Source: Micromonospora sp. AMSO31t (GTDB lineage: Bacteria; Actinomycetota; Actinomycetes; Mycobacteriales; Micromonosporaceae). Taken from it: DNA of 49,434 bases. The DNA lies in assembly GCF_008868175.1 (NCBI RefSeq), contig NZ_WBKT01000029.1, positions 1 to 49,434 on the forward strand, read 5' to 3'. Positions 19,659 to 29,595 of this stretch are shown piece by piece. The notes under the pieces were generated by a model that saw only the letters and a list, made by a program, of their open reading frames with translations, searched no databases and was not told the DNA's origin. The translations under genes and the position numbers were made by a program. Position 1 is the first letter of the stretch. Each line of letters starts with the position of its first letter.

Positions 19659-21089
19659 TCAGCCGACCGCACCCTCCATCTGGAGCTCGATCAGGCGGTT
19701 GAGCTCCAGGGCGTACTCCATCGGGAGCTCCTTGGCGATCGGCTCGATGAAGCCGCGCACGATCATGGCCATCGCCTCGTCCTCGCTCAGGCCCCGACTC
19801 ATCAGGTAGAAGAGCTGGTCATCGCTGATCTTGGAGACGGTCGCCTCGTGCCCCATCGACACGTCGTCCTCGCGGATGTCGACATAGGGGTAGGTGTCGG
19901 AGCGGGAGATGGTGTCGACCAGCAGGGCGTCGCACTTGACCGTGCTCCGGCTGCTGTGCGAGCCCTCCAGCACCTGCACCAGACCCCGGTAGGAGGTGCG
20001 GCCGCCGCCCCGGGCGATCGACTTCGACACGATGGTCGAGGAGGTGTGCGGCGCGGCGTGCACCATCTTGGCGCCCGCGTCCTGGTGCTGGCCCTCGCCG
20101 GCCATGGCCACCGAGAGCACCTCGCCCTTGGCGTGCTCGCCGGTCATGTAGACCGCCGGGTACTTCATGGTGACCTTGGAGCCGATGTTGCCGTCGACCC
20201 ACTCCATGGTCGCGCCCTCGTGACAGACGGCGCGCTTGGTCACCAGGTTGTAGACGTTGTTCGACCAGTTCTGGATGGTCGTGTAACGGCACCGGGCGTT
20301 CTTCTTGACGATGATCTCCACGACCGCGCTGTGCAGCGAGTCCGAGGAGTAGAGCGGCGCGGTGCAGCCCTCGACGTAGTGCACGTACGCACCCTCGTCG
20401 ACGATGATCAGCGTCCGCTCGAACTGGCCCATGTTCTCCGTGTTGATCCGGAAGTAGGCCTGCAGCGGGATCTCCACGTGCACGCCCTTCGGCACGTAGA
20501 TGAACGAGCCACCGGACCAGACGGAGGTGTTCAGCGCGGCGAACTTGTTGTCGCCGACCGGGATCACCGTGCCGAAGTACTCCTTGAAGATGTCCTCGTG
20601 CTCGCGCAGCGCGGTGTCGGTGTCCAGGAAGACGACACCCTGCTCCTCGAGGTCCTCACGGATCTTGTGGTAGACGACCTCGGACTCGTACTGCGCCGCG
20701 ACGCCGGCGACCAGCCGCTGCTTCTCCGCCTCGGGGATGCCCAGCCGGTCGTAGGTGTTCTTGATGTCCTCGGGCAGGTCCTCCCAGCTGGTGGCCTGCT
20801 TCTCGGTGGACCGCACGAAGTACTTGATGTTGTCGAAGTCGATCCCGGTGAGGTCCGCGCCCCACGCTGGCATCGGCTTGCGGCCGAACAGCCGCAGGCC
20901 CTTGAGGCGCAGGTCGAGCATCCAGGCCGGCTCGTTCTTCTTGGCCGAGATGTCCCGCACCACCGCCTCGTTGAGGCCGCGCTGGGCGGACGCCCCCGCG
21001 ACGTCGGGGTCGGCCCAGCCGTACTCGTAGCGACCGAGGGCGGCGAGCTGCTCCTCCTGGGTCAGGGGCTGGACGATCTGCTCGGTCAT
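19659..21089 (-). CDS. sufB: Fe-S assembly scaffold SufB
   Basis: A 476-residue SufB, the main scaffold for new Fe-S clusters. Conserved blocks [15 protein letters not shown], [41 protein letters not shown] and [20 protein letters not shown] are intact. No intein is present, unlike in some mycobacterial SufB genes. Its start overlaps the sufR stop by four bases. Confidence 0.96.
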   Translation of the reverse strand: MTEQIVQPLTQEEQLAALGRYEYGWADPDVAGASAQRGLNEAVVRDISAKKNEPAWMLDLRLKGLRLFGRKPMPAWGADLTGIDFDNIKYFVRSTEKQATSWEDLPEDIKNTYDRLGIPEAEKQRLVAGVAAQYESEVVYHKIREDLEEQGVVFLDTDTALREHEDIFKEYFGTVIPVGDNKFAALNTSVWSGGSFIYVPKGVHVEIPLQAYFRINTENMGQFERTLIIVDEGAYVHYVEGCTAPLYSSDSLHSAVVEIIVKKNARCRYTTIQNWSNNVYNLVTKRAVCHEGATMEWVDGNIGSKVTMKYPAVYMTGEHAKGEVLSVAMAGEGQHQDAGAKMVHAAPHTSSTIVSKSIARGGGRTSYRGLVQVLEGSHSSRSTVKCDALLVDTISRSDTYPYVDIREDDVSMGHEATVSKISDDQLFYLMSRGLSEDEAMAMIVRGFIEPIAKELPMEYALELNRLIELQMEGAVG

Positions 21090-21838
21090 CTATCTGTCCT
21101 CACAGTGGTGACGGTGTTACCGGACTGGGCACGCGGCTGGGTGGGGATGTGCGTGGTGCACACCCCGTCGCCGTGCGCGATGGTGGCCAGGCGCTGCACG
21201 TGGGTGCCGACCAGACGGGAGATCACCGCGGTCTCGGCCTCGCACAGCTGGGGGAACTCGGCGGCCACGTGCGCCACCGGGCAGTGGTGCTGGCACAGCT
21301 GGCCGCCGGAGGCGATCGTGGACGCGTTGGCAGCGTAGCCCTCGGCGGTCAGCGCCCCGGCGAGCGCCTCCGCCCGGGCGAGCGGTTCGTCGCCGGCGTC
21401 CTCCATGGCCGCGCGGCAGCGCTCCTCCAGCGCGGTCACCTGCTCGGCGGCGAACGCCTCGACGGCCCGCGAGCCGCCCGTGCGGGCGATCCAGCGCAGG
21501 GCGGCGGTGGCGATGTTGTCGTAGTGGTGGGTGCCGCAGCGGACCCGGGCCGCCTCGGTGAGCACGAAGACCTTGGCCGGCCGGCCGCGGCCCCGGCTGC
21601 CCCGCACGACCTGCTCGCGGGCCTCCACGTCGCCGTCGGCCAGCATGGCGTCGAGGTGCCGGCGGATCGCGGCCGGGCTGAGCCCGAGCGCCGAGCCGAG
21701 CTGGGCCGCGGTGGTCGAGCCCCGCTCCAGCAGCAGCTGGGTGACCCGGTCACGGGTGGAGAGGTCGGTGGACGCGGCAGCACCGGCGACCGGGACGGTC
21801 GCCGACTCGTGCCCGGGGAGGGCCGCCGCGTTTTTCAC
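21086..21838 (-). CDS. sufR: SufR-type Fe-S regulator of the suf operon
   Basis: A 250-residue ArsR/DeoR-like winged-helix regulator. The HTH is [25 protein letters not shown], with the wing [16 protein letters not shown]-terminal cysteines in [22 protein letters not shown] and DGVCTTHIP are candidate cluster ligands. SufR proteins repress suf genes when holding a cluster. GTG 21838 is chosen because a -10-like hexamer ends seven bases before it. First gene of the operon and probably autoregulated. Confidence 0.92.
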   Translation of the reverse strand: MKNAAALPGHESATVPVAGAAASTDLSTRDRVTQLLLERGSTTAAQLGSALGLSPAAIRRHLDAMLADGDVEAREQVVRGSRGRGRPAKVFVLTEAARVRCGTHHYDNIATAALRWIARTGGSRAVEAFAAEQVTALEERCRAAMEDAGDEPLARAEALAGALTAEGYAANASTIASGGQLCQHHCPVAHVAAEFPQLCEAETAVISRLVGTHVQRLATIAHGDGVCTTHIPTQPRAQSGNTVTTVRTDR

Positions 21839-21845
21839 AACAGCA

Positions 21846-21856
21846 ACGTTACGTAA
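21846..21856 (-). promoter_or_regulatory. sufR promoter with overlapping palindrome
   Basis: TAACGT (21851-21846, minus strand) ends seven bases before GTG 21838. The perfect palindrome TTACGTAA (21849-21856) overlaps it. That placement suits an autoregulatory operator that blocks transcription of the whole suf operon. Confidence 0.5.
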
Positions 21857-21941
21857 TTCGCCGGAGGCCCGCAAACCCGGGGTCCGGTGATCCCGACCAC
21901 CGGTGTGGCGGAGTCACCCGATCGGGTTCCACTACGGTGCG

Positions 21942-21947
21942 TAGGAT
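21942..21947 (+). promoter_or_regulatory. -10 hexamer TAGGAT, leaderless ctaA start
   Basis: TAGGAT is followed by seven bases and GTG 21955. The arrangement matches leaderless promoters; no clear -35 is present. Confidence 0.5.
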
Positions 21948-21954
21948 TCCCCCC

Positions 21955-22902
21955 GTGAAGGCTTCCGTCCGGTTTCCGGTGTCCCCCACGCTGCTGCGCC
22001 GCCTCGCGTACACCTCGATCATCGCGAACGTGGCGATCGTGGTCACCGGCGGGGGGGTCCGGCTCACCCGCTCCGGGCTCGGCTGCCCGACCTGGCCCCG
22101 GTGCACCGACGAGTCGTACACCACCACCCCGGAGATGGGCATCAACGGGGTGATCGAGTTCGGCAACCGGCTGCTCACCTTCGTGGTGGGGATCATCGCA
22201 CTGGCCGTGGTGCTGGGCGTGCTCGCACAACGCCCCCGCCGGCGCGGGCTGCTGCCGCTGGCGATCGGCGTGCTGTTCGGCATCCCCGCCCAGGCCGTGA
22301 TCGGCGGCTTCACCGTGCTCACCAACCTCAACCCGTGGGTGGTCGGCCTGCACTTCCTCGCCTCGATGGTGGTGATCGGCGCCGCGTACGCGCTCTGGAA
22401 GCGCACCACCGAGCCGGACGGGCCGGTGACCCCGACCGTGCCGGCGCCGCTGCGTACCCTCGCCCTGCTCACCACCGTGGTGAGCGCGGCCGTGCTGGTG
22501 GTCGGCACCTGGGTGACCGGCAGCGGGCCCCACGCGGGCGACCAGGGCGCGGCCCGCAACGGCCTGGACCCGGAGGCGATCTCCCAGGTGCACGCCGACG
22601 GCGTGTTCCTGCTGGTCGGCCTCTCGGTGGCGCTGCTCTTCGCGTTCCGCGCGGTGGGCGCCACCCGGGCGGCCCGGGCCGCCGGGATCCTGGTCGCGGT
22701 CGAGCTGGGCCAGGGCCTGATCGGCTTCGTGCAGTACTTCACCCACCTGCCCGCCGCGCTGGTCGCCGCGCACATGCTCGGCTCCTGCCTGGTGCTGCTG
22801 GCGACCCTGGGCGTGCTCTGGGCCACCCGGGAGCGGCATCCGGCCCCGCCGGCTCCGGTCGCCGCCGCGCCGGCCGGTCAGCCGGTCACCACCGCCGCCT
22901 GA
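21955..22902 (+). CDS. ctaA: heme A synthase CtaA/COX15
   Basis: A 315-residue membrane protein with eight predicted helices. It oxidises heme O to heme A for cytochrome c oxidase. Conserved features are TGGGVRLTRSGLGCPTWPRC (with the extracytoplasmic Cys pair), and heme-ligand histidines in GLHFLAS, QVHADGVFLL and AAHMLGSC. GTG 21955 is preferred over GTG 21937 because a -10-like hexamer lies between them. Faces away from sufR. Confidence 0.94.
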   Translation: MKASVRFPVSPTLLRRLAYTSIIANVAIVVTGGGVRLTRSGLGCPTWPRCTDESYTTTPEMGINGVIEFGNRLLTFVVGIIALAVVLGVLAQRPRRRGLLPLAIGVLFGIPAQAVIGGFTVLTNLNPWVVGLHFLASMVVIGAAYALWKRTTEPDGPVTPTVPAPLRTLALLTTVVSAAVLVVGTWVTGSGPHAGDQGAARNGLDPEAISQVHADGVFLLVGLSVALLFAFRAVGATRAARAAGILVAVELGQGLIGFVQYFTHLPAALVAAHMLGSCLVLLATLGVLWATRERHPAPPAPVAAAPAGQPVTTAA

Positions 22903-22996
22903 GCCCCGCCGCCTGAGGCGCGCTCCCCCGGCGTTACCCCCGGCCGGCAACGGGAAAGCGGTCCGCCACGGATCGTCCGCCCGAGGGGAGCCGCCG

Positions 22997-24664
22997 GTGT
23001 CGCGCAAGGGCCTGTCCACGACCGTCCCGCAGCGGCTGACGCCGGTGGCCGGCGCGCCGCTGTGGTGCGACGCCCTCGACTTCGGGCTCACCGGCGACGG
23101 CGTGACCAACGACCAGCCGGCGCTGGCCGCCCTGGTGGACCGGCTCGGTGACGGGTACGCCGCCGACGGCCGGGCGCGGGTCATCCACTGCCCGCCGGGC
23201 ATCTACTCGATCCGGGACGCCGGCACCGTCTGGCGCAGCGGCGTGTCGCTGATCGGCGCGGGGCCGGCCGCGACCCGCTTCCTGCTCAGCAACGAGGGCA
23301 ACCGGAACGATCCCGTCCCGCTGGCGTTCTGGACCACGGTGCAGCACGGCGCGGACCGGGACCGGCACATCGCCGACTGCTCCTTCGCCGACTTCGAGAT
23401 CGACGGCTCCGGTGTCGGCATGACCCAGTACAACTACCTGGCCAAGGGCCTCGGCCTCCAGTACGTGGTGCGCGGTGTCTTCCGGAACCTCTACATCCAC
23501 CACACCGGCGCGACCGGGCTGGGCTGCGACTTCCTCCAGGACAGCCTCATCGACGGGGTGGTCGTGGTCGGCTGCGGACGGCTGGACAACGGCGAGCAGA
23601 TGGGCGGCGCGGGCATCGGCGTCGGCATCGGCGGCTGGGGCGACGTGGAGCGGCTCACCATCGCCAACTGCACCACCCTGGGCAACGGGACCAACGGGAT
23701 CTTCCTGGAGCTGCAGAAGGACTACTGGGCGCCGCCGCGCGGCTTCCGCATCGTCGGTTGCCACAGCCAGGCGAACCGGTTCGGCATCTCCGACTGGGGG
23801 GCCGACGGGCTGATCGTCTCGGCCTGCACGCTGACGAACAACCTGGAGGCGGGCTTCGACGTCTCGGCCAACGGCACCGCCGGGATCGCCGGCCGCGGCG
23901 GGCTGCTGACCGACTGCGTGATCGACCGCAACGTCGGCGACGGGATCAGCATGGGCAACACCCCCGGTCCGTACGTGATCCGGGGCAACCGGATCAGCCG
24001 CAACGGCGGCTACGGCTACCACGAGCACGACCTGGGCCACGGGTACCGGGGCGCCGCGGAGGACGTGGTGATCCAGGCGAACCACATCTGGGACAACGCG
24101 TTGGACGGGATCCGGATCGACCGGCCGATGACCGACGCCGCGGTGGTGGACAACCGGATCCGGGACAACGGGCGCCGGTCCGCGCCCGCGTGCCACGGTT
24201 CCGGTGCCACCGTGCGCTACGCCCTGCGCCGGGTCACCGACGGGACGGCGGACTGGCCGCCCGGCGGGCACCGGGGCAAGGTCCTGCGGGTCGACTCGCG
24301 GACCGCGGTGGTGGCCGACAACACCGGCAACGAACTGTCCCTGGCCGAGGTGCGGCCCGACGGGGCCACCGGCTGGAACGAGGCCACCCCGGCGCCCGGG
24401 ACGCCATACGAGCTGCCCGCCGGCCCGGCGGAGCGCGCCGGGATCGCCATCAACGCCCCGTTCGACTCGGCCACCGTGCGGGGCAACCGGATCTGGCACC
24501 GCGACGAGCACACCCAGACCTACGGGCTGTGGATCACCGAGGCGGGCAGTTGCGTGTCCTGCCGGGTGGCGGACAACGACGTCACCGGGAACGAGGCGGC
24601 GATCCGGCTGGACACCCCGCCCATCGGCGGCCGCTGGGAACGCAACCACTGCGACGAGGAGTGA
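22997..24664 (+). CDS. right-handed beta-helix repeat protein
   Basis: A 555-residue protein of the pectate-lyase-3/parallel beta-helix superfamily. The N-terminal strand block LDFGLTGDGVTNDQPALAALVD (about 28-49) is the usual opening. Many rungs follow with G-G-I/V-N repeats (for example VIDRNVGDGISMGNTPG, VIQANHIWDNALDGIRID). Acidic and His residues cluster in GYHEHDLGHGY. No signal peptide or transmembrane helix is apparent, unusual for a polysaccharide lyase or epimerase. It could bind or process a carbohydrate, but substrate and location are unknown. Confidence 0.8.
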   Translation: MSRKGLSTTVPQRLTPVAGAPLWCDALDFGLTGDGVTNDQPALAALVDRLGDGYAADGRARVIHCPPGIYSIRDAGTVWRSGVSLIGAGPAATRFLLSNEGNRNDPVPLAFWTTVQHGADRDRHIADCSFADFEIDGSGVGMTQYNYLAKGLGLQYVVRGVFRNLYIHHTGATGLGCDFLQDSLIDGVVVVGCGRLDNGEQMGGAGIGVGIGGWGDVERLTIANCTTLGNGTNGIFLELQKDYWAPPRGFRIVGCHSQANRFGISDWGADGLIVSACTLTNNLEAGFDVSANGTAGIAGRGGLLTDCVIDRNVGDGISMGNTPGPYVIRGNRISRNGGYGYHEHDLGHGYRGAAEDVVIQANHIWDNALDGIRIDRPMTDAAVVDNRIRDNGRRSAPACHGSGATVRYALRRVTDGTADWPPGGHRGKVLRVDSRTAVVADNTGNELSLAEVRPDGATGWNEATPAPGTPYELPAGPAERAGIAINAPFDSATVRGNRIWHRDEHTQTYGLWITEAGSCVSCRVADNDVTGNEAAIRLDTPPIGGRWERNHCDEE

Positions 24665-24669
24665 CGCCT

Positions 24670-24698
24670 GCCCCGGCCCGCGCGGTGCGGGCCGGGGC
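24670..24698. terminator. bidirectional terminator, beta-helix / ATP-grasp genes
   Basis: A perfect 12-bp stem (GCCCCGGCCCGC at 24670-24681 with its complement at 24687-24698) and a five-base loop lie between convergent genes. Confidence 0.75.
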
Positions 24699-24704
24699 GC
24701 GACG

Positions 24705-25625
24705 TCAGGCCCGCCGGGCCAGGTGGGTGGCGATCGCCGCCGCGAGCCGGTCCGGGGCGCCGTCGGCGTGGCCGACGAACAGGCTCGGCTCGGTCAGCTC
24801 CAGCTCGACCAGGACGGGCGAGGTGTCCGGGCCGGGGATGAGGTCCACCCGGGCGTAGAGCAGCCGCTCGGTGCCACCGGGCACGACGGCCAGGGTCTTC
24901 TCGGCCGTGTCCAGCTGCTCCGGGGTGGCCGTCCGGGCCTCGATCCGCTCCTCCCGGTACAGCTCGGCCACACCGCGGTCGGGGCCGGTCAGCATCGGCC
25001 CCTTGCGGATCGCGTGGCTGAACGCCAGGCCGTCCGGCCCGGCCAGGAAGAGCAGCGCCGTCTCCCCGGCGGTGTCCACGGCCGTCAGGTACGGCTGGAC
25101 CATGGCGACCCGCCCGGCGGCGGAGAGCCGCCGCACGTGGGCCACGGCCAGCTCCCGGTGCTCCGGGTCGGCCAGGTCGTACCGGCCGGTGTCCTGGCTG
25201 CCGGCGCTGACCGCCGGCTTGATCACGTACTCCCCGGCGTCGGCCGGCGGCGCCCAGTCCGCCCCGGGCTCGACCCAGGCGGTCGGCACGGTGGGCACGC
25301 CGGCCGCGGACAGCTCGGCCAGGTAGCGCTTGTCGGTGTTCCAGGCGACCACGTCGGCCGGGTTGACCAGGGCGGGCACCGTGCGCGCCCAGGCGACGAA
25401 CTCGTCGCGGCGCAGCGCGTAGTCCCAGGGCGAGCGGAGCACGGCCAGGTCGTAGCGGGACCAGTCCACGGACGGGTCGTCCCAGACGACCGCCTCGGCG
25501 GCGACGCCGCGGGCAGCGAGCGGGGCGAGCACGAGCCGGTCGTCCGGGTCGAGGTCGGGAAGGGCGGTGCAGGTGACGAGAGCGACCCGGGGTTTCCCCC
25601 GGGTCGACTGGTGGTGGTTGGTCAA
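24705..25625 (-). CDS. ATP-grasp ligase-like protein (DcsG-like)
   Basis: A 306-residue ATP-grasp protein. N-terminal RVALVTCTALPDLDPDDRLVLAPL and LAVLRSPWDY form the pre-ATP-grasp domain. ATP-binding lysines are in NTDKRYL and GEYVIKPAVSAGSQDT, and metal ligands in YARVDLIPG and VLVELELTEPSLF. The overall pattern resembles, from memory, O-ureido-serine cyclo-ligase DcsG of cycloserine synthesis, but such proteins are common outside that pathway and no other cycloserine gene is here. It probably joins a carboxylate to an amine; substrate unknown. Confidence 0.82.
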   Translation of the reverse strand: MTNHHQSTRGKPRVALVTCTALPDLDPDDRLVLAPLAARGVAAEAVVWDDPSVDWSRYDLAVLRSPWDYALRRDEFVAWARTVPALVNPADVVAWNTDKRYLAELSAAGVPTVPTAWVEPGADWAPPADAGEYVIKPAVSAGSQDTGRYDLADPEHRELAVAHVRRLSAAGRVAMVQPYLTAVDTAGETALLFLAGPDGLAFSHAIRKGPMLTGPDRGVAELYREERIEARTATPEQLDTAEKTLAVVPGGTERLLYARVDLIPGPDTSPVLVELELTEPSLFVGHADGAPDRLAAAIATHLARRA

Positions 25626-25631
25626 TTTATG

Positions 25632-25964
25632 TCAACGGGCCATCGTGCGCCGGGCCATCGACCGCCAGAGGTCGTTGCTCGGACGCATCTGGTCCATCAG
25701 CTCACGCTCCCAGGCGTTCTCGACGGTCACTCCTGCCTTGGCGCAGGCCTGCCGCGCGACGTCGGTGCCGTCGGCGAACTGGTCGGCCCACGCCCCGTCG
25801 GAACCCACGAGGACGATCCGTGCGCCGCGCTTGCCGACGTACTCGATGACCGCCTTCGCTCCGCCGTGTCCGGCGGCGAACGACTTGATGCCCGCGACCA
25901 GGCCGTTGGGGGCCTGCTCGGCGGTCTTGTCAGCCGTCAGCGTCGTATCGGAACCATCTGCCAT
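25632..25964 (-). CDS. small conserved protein of unknown function
   Basis: A 110-residue protein with an alpha/beta look: KAVIEYVGKRGARIVLVGSDG, then QFADGTDVARQACAKAGVTVENAWERELM and a basic C-terminus. One Cys, no membrane segment and no motif I recognise. ATG 25964 is chosen because a -10-like TAGGCT ends seven bases before it. It is six bases from the ATP-grasp gene, which lies downstream on the same strand, so the two may be cotranscribed. Confidence 0.8.
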   Translation of the reverse strand: MADGSDTTLTADKTAEQAPNGLVAGIKSFAAGHGGAKAVIEYVGKRGARIVLVGSDGAWADQFADGTDVARQACAKAGVTVENAWERELMDQMRPSNDLWRSMARRTMAR

Positions 25965-25971
25965 GACGCGA

Positions 25972-25998
25972 AGCCTAAGCAGACATCCACTCGGATGT
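25972..25998 (-). promoter_or_regulatory. leaderless promoter with inverted repeat
   Basis: TAGGCT (25977-25972) lies seven bases before ATG 25964. Immediately upstream, ACATCC and GGATGT (25983-25988 and 25993-25998) form a six-base inverted repeat with a four-base spacer, in the region between -35 and -10, where a repressor could bind. Confidence 0.42.
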
Positions 25999-26026
25999 GC
26001 GAGAACGATGAACTGAATGTGATGCC

Positions 26027-26062
26027 AATTACCTACTCGTTTAAGGAAGACCACAGGTAATT
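26027..26062. repeat. inverted repeat in an AT-rich island
   Basis: AATTACCT (26027-26034) and AGGTAATT (26055-26062) are perfect 8-bp arms about two helical turns apart. The surrounding 80 bases are markedly less GC-rich than the rest of the window. A regulatory site for the gene at 25632-25964 is possible. Confidence 0.4.
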
Positions 26063-26192
26063 CGACCGGCTATGTCGCCTATGCCCGCCCAAAACGGGCG
26101 AGGGAGATCGCCCCGCTCTGTCCGGGTTGAGCCCGTCCGGCTCAGGCCGAAAAAATTTCTGATGAAATCCGCGACACGGGGAACCCATCCAC

Positions 26193-26208
26193 TCCGGTGA
26201 GCACCGGA
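26193..26208 (-). terminator. possible ctaB terminator
   Basis: TCCGGT and ACCGGA with a four-base loop lie just after the ctaB stop. Only six base pairs, so weak. Confidence 0.3.
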
Positions 26209-26215
26209 AACGGGA

Positions 26216-27169
26216 CTAGAGCAGGGCGTCGAGGGCGACGGCCGCGAACAGGATGGTGAGGTAGGTGGTGGACCAGTGGAAGAGCCGCATGGGCTTGACC
26301 GCCTCGCCGCGCGCCGCGCGCCGGCAGAGCTTGTGTGCCTCGACGACGAAGATCCCGCCGACCACCAGCGCCGTGACGCCGTAGATCGGGCTCATCCCGA
26401 GCGGCCAGACGGCCAGCGAGGAGAGCAAGGTCAGCCAGGAGAAGAGGATGATCTCCGCGTTGACCCGGCGGACCGAGGCCACCACCGGCAGCATGGGGAT
26501 GCCGGCCCGCGCGTAGTCCGCCTTGTACTTGATCGCCAGGGCGTAGAAGTGCGGCATCTGCCAGAAGAAGACCACCGCGAACAGGCCCCAGGCGGCCGGC
26601 GCCAGGGAGCCGGTGACCGCGGCCCAGCCGATCAGCACCGGCGCCGCCCCGCAGGCGCCGCCCCAGAAGGTGTTGGCGGCCGTGGTGCGCTTCAGCCAGA
26701 GCGTGTAGACCAGGTCGTAGTAGGCGATCGCCGCGAGGGTCAGCCCGGCGGCCAGCCAGTTGGTGGCGGCGGCCATCAGCGCGACCGAGATCACCGCGAG
26801 CACCAGGCCGAAGATCAGCGCGTTGCGCGGGGACACGGTGTGCGCGGGCAGCGGCCGGCGCTTGGTGCGCCGCATCAACTGGTCGATGTCGCGGTCGATG
26901 TAGCAGTTGAGCACGCTGGCCGCGCCCGCGGCGAGCGAGCCGCCGACCAGCACCACGGCCACCAGCCAGAGCGCCGGCATGCCGCCGTCGGCCAGCATCA
27001 TCGCCGGCACGGTGGTGACCAGCAGCAACTCGACGATCCGCGGCTTGGTGAGCGCCACGTACGCGGCCACCACGGCCCGCACGTCCCGCCGGCCGGTCGC
27101 CGGCGCCTCCGTCACCGTGCCCACCGGCGGCTGCCCGGCAGAGTCGCTGACGGGGCGCTCGGTGATCAT
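26216..27169 (-). CDS. ctaB: protoheme IX farnesyltransferase CtaB
   Basis: A 317-residue UbiA-family membrane prenyltransferase that converts heme B to heme O, the substrate of CtaA. The first Asp-rich motif region is [19 protein letters not shown], and [18 protein letters not shown] and [22 protein letters not shown] are typical. About nine helices. ATG 27169 precedes the conserved region; the frame is open to 27250. Divergent from tkt. Confidence 0.95.
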   Translation of the reverse strand: MITERPVSDSAGQPPVGTVTEAPATGRRDVRAVVAAYVALTKPRIVELLLVTTVPAMMLADGGMPALWLVAVVLVGGSLAAGAASVLNCYIDRDIDQLMRRTKRRPLPAHTVSPRNALIFGLVLAVISVALMAAATNWLAAGLTLAAIAYYDLVYTLWLKRTTAANTFWGGACGAAPVLIGWAAVTGSLAPAAWGLFAVVFFWQMPHFYALAIKYKADYARAGIPMLPVVASVRRVNAEIILFSWLTLLSSLAVWPLGMSPIYGVTALVVGGIFVVEAHKLCRRAARGEAVKPMRLFHWSTTYLTILFAAVALDALL

Positions 27170-27440
27170 GCTCACGGATTGCCACCTTCCGGCTTCGGCG
27201 GGGGAGGTCGGGGTCGGCTCGGACCCCTCCGGGCCCACACACCGCCCCACACACTACGCGGCGTCGTTTTGGCTGCCCCGCAGACCCGGCAACGGTGCGG
27301 GCCGTCACATCCCGGGTTGAACGGCTGATCCGGTCGGAGACGTACAGACCAGCATGCAGAGATCCCCGGGCGGACGTTTAGGGCCGCTCGATAGGGTCAT
27401 CAGTGAGGGTTCCGCCCATCTGCCGAGGAGCACAACCATC
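27170..27440. other. ctaB-tkt divergent intergenic region
   Basis: These 271 bases must hold the promoters of both ctaB and the tkt cluster. A TAGGGT hexamer at 27392-27397 is the best -10 candidate for tkt, without a good -35. No open frame or strong repeat was seen. Confidence 0.4.
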
Positions 27441-29579
27441 GTGGCTGCCAACCGACCCGAGCTTCCCGCTCTCAACTGGTCCGACCTCGACCGCAGGGCC
27501 GTCGACACGGTCCGCGTGCTGGCCATGGACGCCGTGGAGAAATCCGGCAACGGCCACCCGGGCACGGCCATGAGCCTCGCCCCCGCGGCGTACCTGCTCT
27601 TCAACCGGGTCATGCGGCACAACCCGGCCGACCCGAACTGGCCCGGCCGGGACCGGTTCGTGCTGTCCGCCGGGCACTCCAGCCTGACCCTCTACATCCA
27701 GCTCTTCCTCTCCGGCTACCCGCTGGCCCTGGACGACCTGAAGGCGCTGCGGCAGTGGGGGTCGCTCACCCCGGGCCACCCCGAGCACGGCCACACCCCG
27801 GGCGTCGAGACCACCACCGGCCCGCTCGGCCAGGGCCTCGGCAACGCGGTCGGCATGGCCATGGCGGCCCGCCGCGAGCGCGGCCTGTTCGACCCCGAAC
27901 CGGATCGGGCCGACTCCCCGTTCCGCCACGACATCTGGTGCATCGCCTCGGACGGTGACATCGAGGAGGGCATCAGCCACGAGGCGAGCGCCCTCGCCGG
28001 CCACCAGCAGCTCGGCAACCTCTGCGTGATCTACGACGACAACGAGATCTCGATCGAGGACGACACCCGGATCGCCAAGAGCGAGGACGTGGCCGCCCGC
28101 TACGAGGCGTACGGCTGGCACGTCCAGACGGTCGACTGGCGCCGCGGCGACGCCGACCAGGGCGACTACCACGAGGACGTCGAGGCCCTCCACGAGGCGC
28201 TGCTGGCCGCGAAGGCGGAGACCGGTCGGCCCTCCTTCATCGCGCTGCGCACCATCATCGGCTGGCCCGCGCCCAACAAGCAGAACACCGGCAAGATCCA
28301 CGGCTCGGCGCTGGGCGCCGACGAGGTGAAGGCCACCAAGCGGATCCTCGGCTTCGACCCGGAGCGCACCTTCGAGATCGACGAGGAGGTGCTCAAGCAC
28401 GCCCGCCAGGTGCTGGACCGGGGCGCCGAGGCGCAGGCCGCGTGGACCACCGCGTTCGACGCCTGGGCCGAGGCCAACCCGGAGCGCCGGGCGCTCTGGG
28501 AGCGGATGTCCACCCGGACGCTCCCGCAGGGCTGGGCCGACGCGCTGCCCACCTTCCCGGCCGACGCCAAGGGCGTGGCCACCCGGGCCGCCTCCGGCAA
28601 GGTCCTGGAGGCCCTCGCCCCGGTGCTGCCCGAGCTGTGGGGCGGCTCCGCCGACCTGGCGGAGAGCAACAACACCACCATGAAGGGCGAGCCGTCCTTC
28701 GTCCCGGCCGAGCACGCCACCAAGGACTTCCCCGGCGACGAGTACGGCCGCACCCTGCACTTCGGCATCCGCGAGCACGCCATGGGCGCGATCCTCAACG
28801 GCATCGCCCTGCACGGCGGCACCCGCCCGTACGGCGGCACGTTCCTGGTGTTCAGCGACTACATGCGCCCCTCGGTGCGGCTCGCCGCGCTCATGAAGCT
28901 GCCGGTGACCTACGTCTGGACGCACGACTCGATCGGCCTCGGCGAGGACGGCCCGACCCACCAGCCGGTGGAGCACCTGACCGCGCTGCGGGCCATCCCC
29001 GGCCTCGACGTGGTCCGCCCGGCCGACGCCAACGAGACCGCCTGGGCGTGGCGGCAGGCCCTGGAGCACACCGACCGGCCCACCGCGCTGGCGCTCAGCC
29101 GGCAGGCGCTGCCGACGGTCGACCGCACCGAGCTGGCCGGCGCCGAGGGCACCGCGAAGGGCGGCTACGTGCTGGCCGAGGCGTCCAACGGGCAGCCGCA
29201 GGTGATCATCGTGGGCACCGGCTCCGAGGTGCAGCTCTGCCTCACCGCCCGGGAGCGGCTGGAGGCCGACGGCACCCCCACCCGGGTCGTCTCGATGCCC
29301 TGCCAGGAGTGGTTCTTCGCGCAGGACGAGGCCTACCGGGAGTCGGTGCTCCCGCGCGGGGTAAAGGCACGGGTGAGCGTGGAGGCGGGCATCGCCATGT
29401 CCTGGCGGGCGATCGTCGGGGACAGCGGCGAGTGCGTGAGCCTGGAGCACTACGGGGCGAGCGCGCCGCACACCGTGCTCTTCGAGCAGTTCGGGTTCAC
29501 CCCCGACCGGATCGTGGCCGCCGCGCACGCGGCGCTGACCCGGGTGGGCGACATCACCGGTTTCACGACCGGCAACTGA
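27441..29579 (+). CDS. tkt: transketolase
   Basis: A 712-residue thiamine-diphosphate enzyme that moves two-carbon units in the pentose phosphate pathway. Conserved His in [14 protein letters not shown] and SAGHSS, ThDP/metal motif [13 protein letters not shown] to [11 protein letters not shown], and the catalytic Glu region [20 protein letters not shown], with [18 protein letters not shown] 27441 has GAGGAG ten bases upstream. First gene of the tkt-tal-pgi-zwf-opcA-pgl cluster. Confidence 0.96.
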   Translation: MAANRPELPALNWSDLDRRAVDTVRVLAMDAVEKSGNGHPGTAMSLAPAAYLLFNRVMRHNPADPNWPGRDRFVLSAGHSSLTLYIQLFLSGYPLALDDLKALRQWGSLTPGHPEHGHTPGVETTTGPLGQGLGNAVGMAMAARRERGLFDPEPDRADSPFRHDIWCIASDGDIEEGISHEASALAGHQQLGNLCVIYDDNEISIEDDTRIAKSEDVAARYEAYGWHVQTVDWRRGDADQGDYHEDVEALHEALLAAKAETGRPSFIALRTIIGWPAPNKQNTGKIHGSALGADEVKATKRILGFDPERTFEIDEEVLKHARQVLDRGAEAQAAWTTAFDAWAEANPERRALWERMSTRTLPQGWADALPTFPADAKGVATRAASGKVLEALAPVLPELWGGSADLAESNNTTMKGEPSFVPAEHATKDFPGDEYGRTLHFGIREHAMGAILNGIALHGGTRPYGGTFLVFSDYMRPSVRLAALMKLPVTYVWTHDSIGLGEDGPTHQPVEHLTALRAIPGLDVVRPADANETAWAWRQALEHTDRPTALALSRQALPTVDRTELAGAEGTAKGGYVLAEASNGQPQVIIVGTGSEVQLCLTARERLEADGTPTRVVSMPCQEWFFAQDEAYRESVLPRGVKARVSVEAGIAMSWRAIVGDSGECVSLEHYGASAPHTVLFEQFGFTPDRIVAAAHAALTRVGDITGFTTGN

Positions 29580-29595
29580 GGGGAGCGTGGACAGC

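Noticed and set aside
24705..25625. Part of a cycloserine biosynthesis cluster
   Set aside because: Only the ATP-grasp gene resembles DcsG; none of the other expected genes is nearby.
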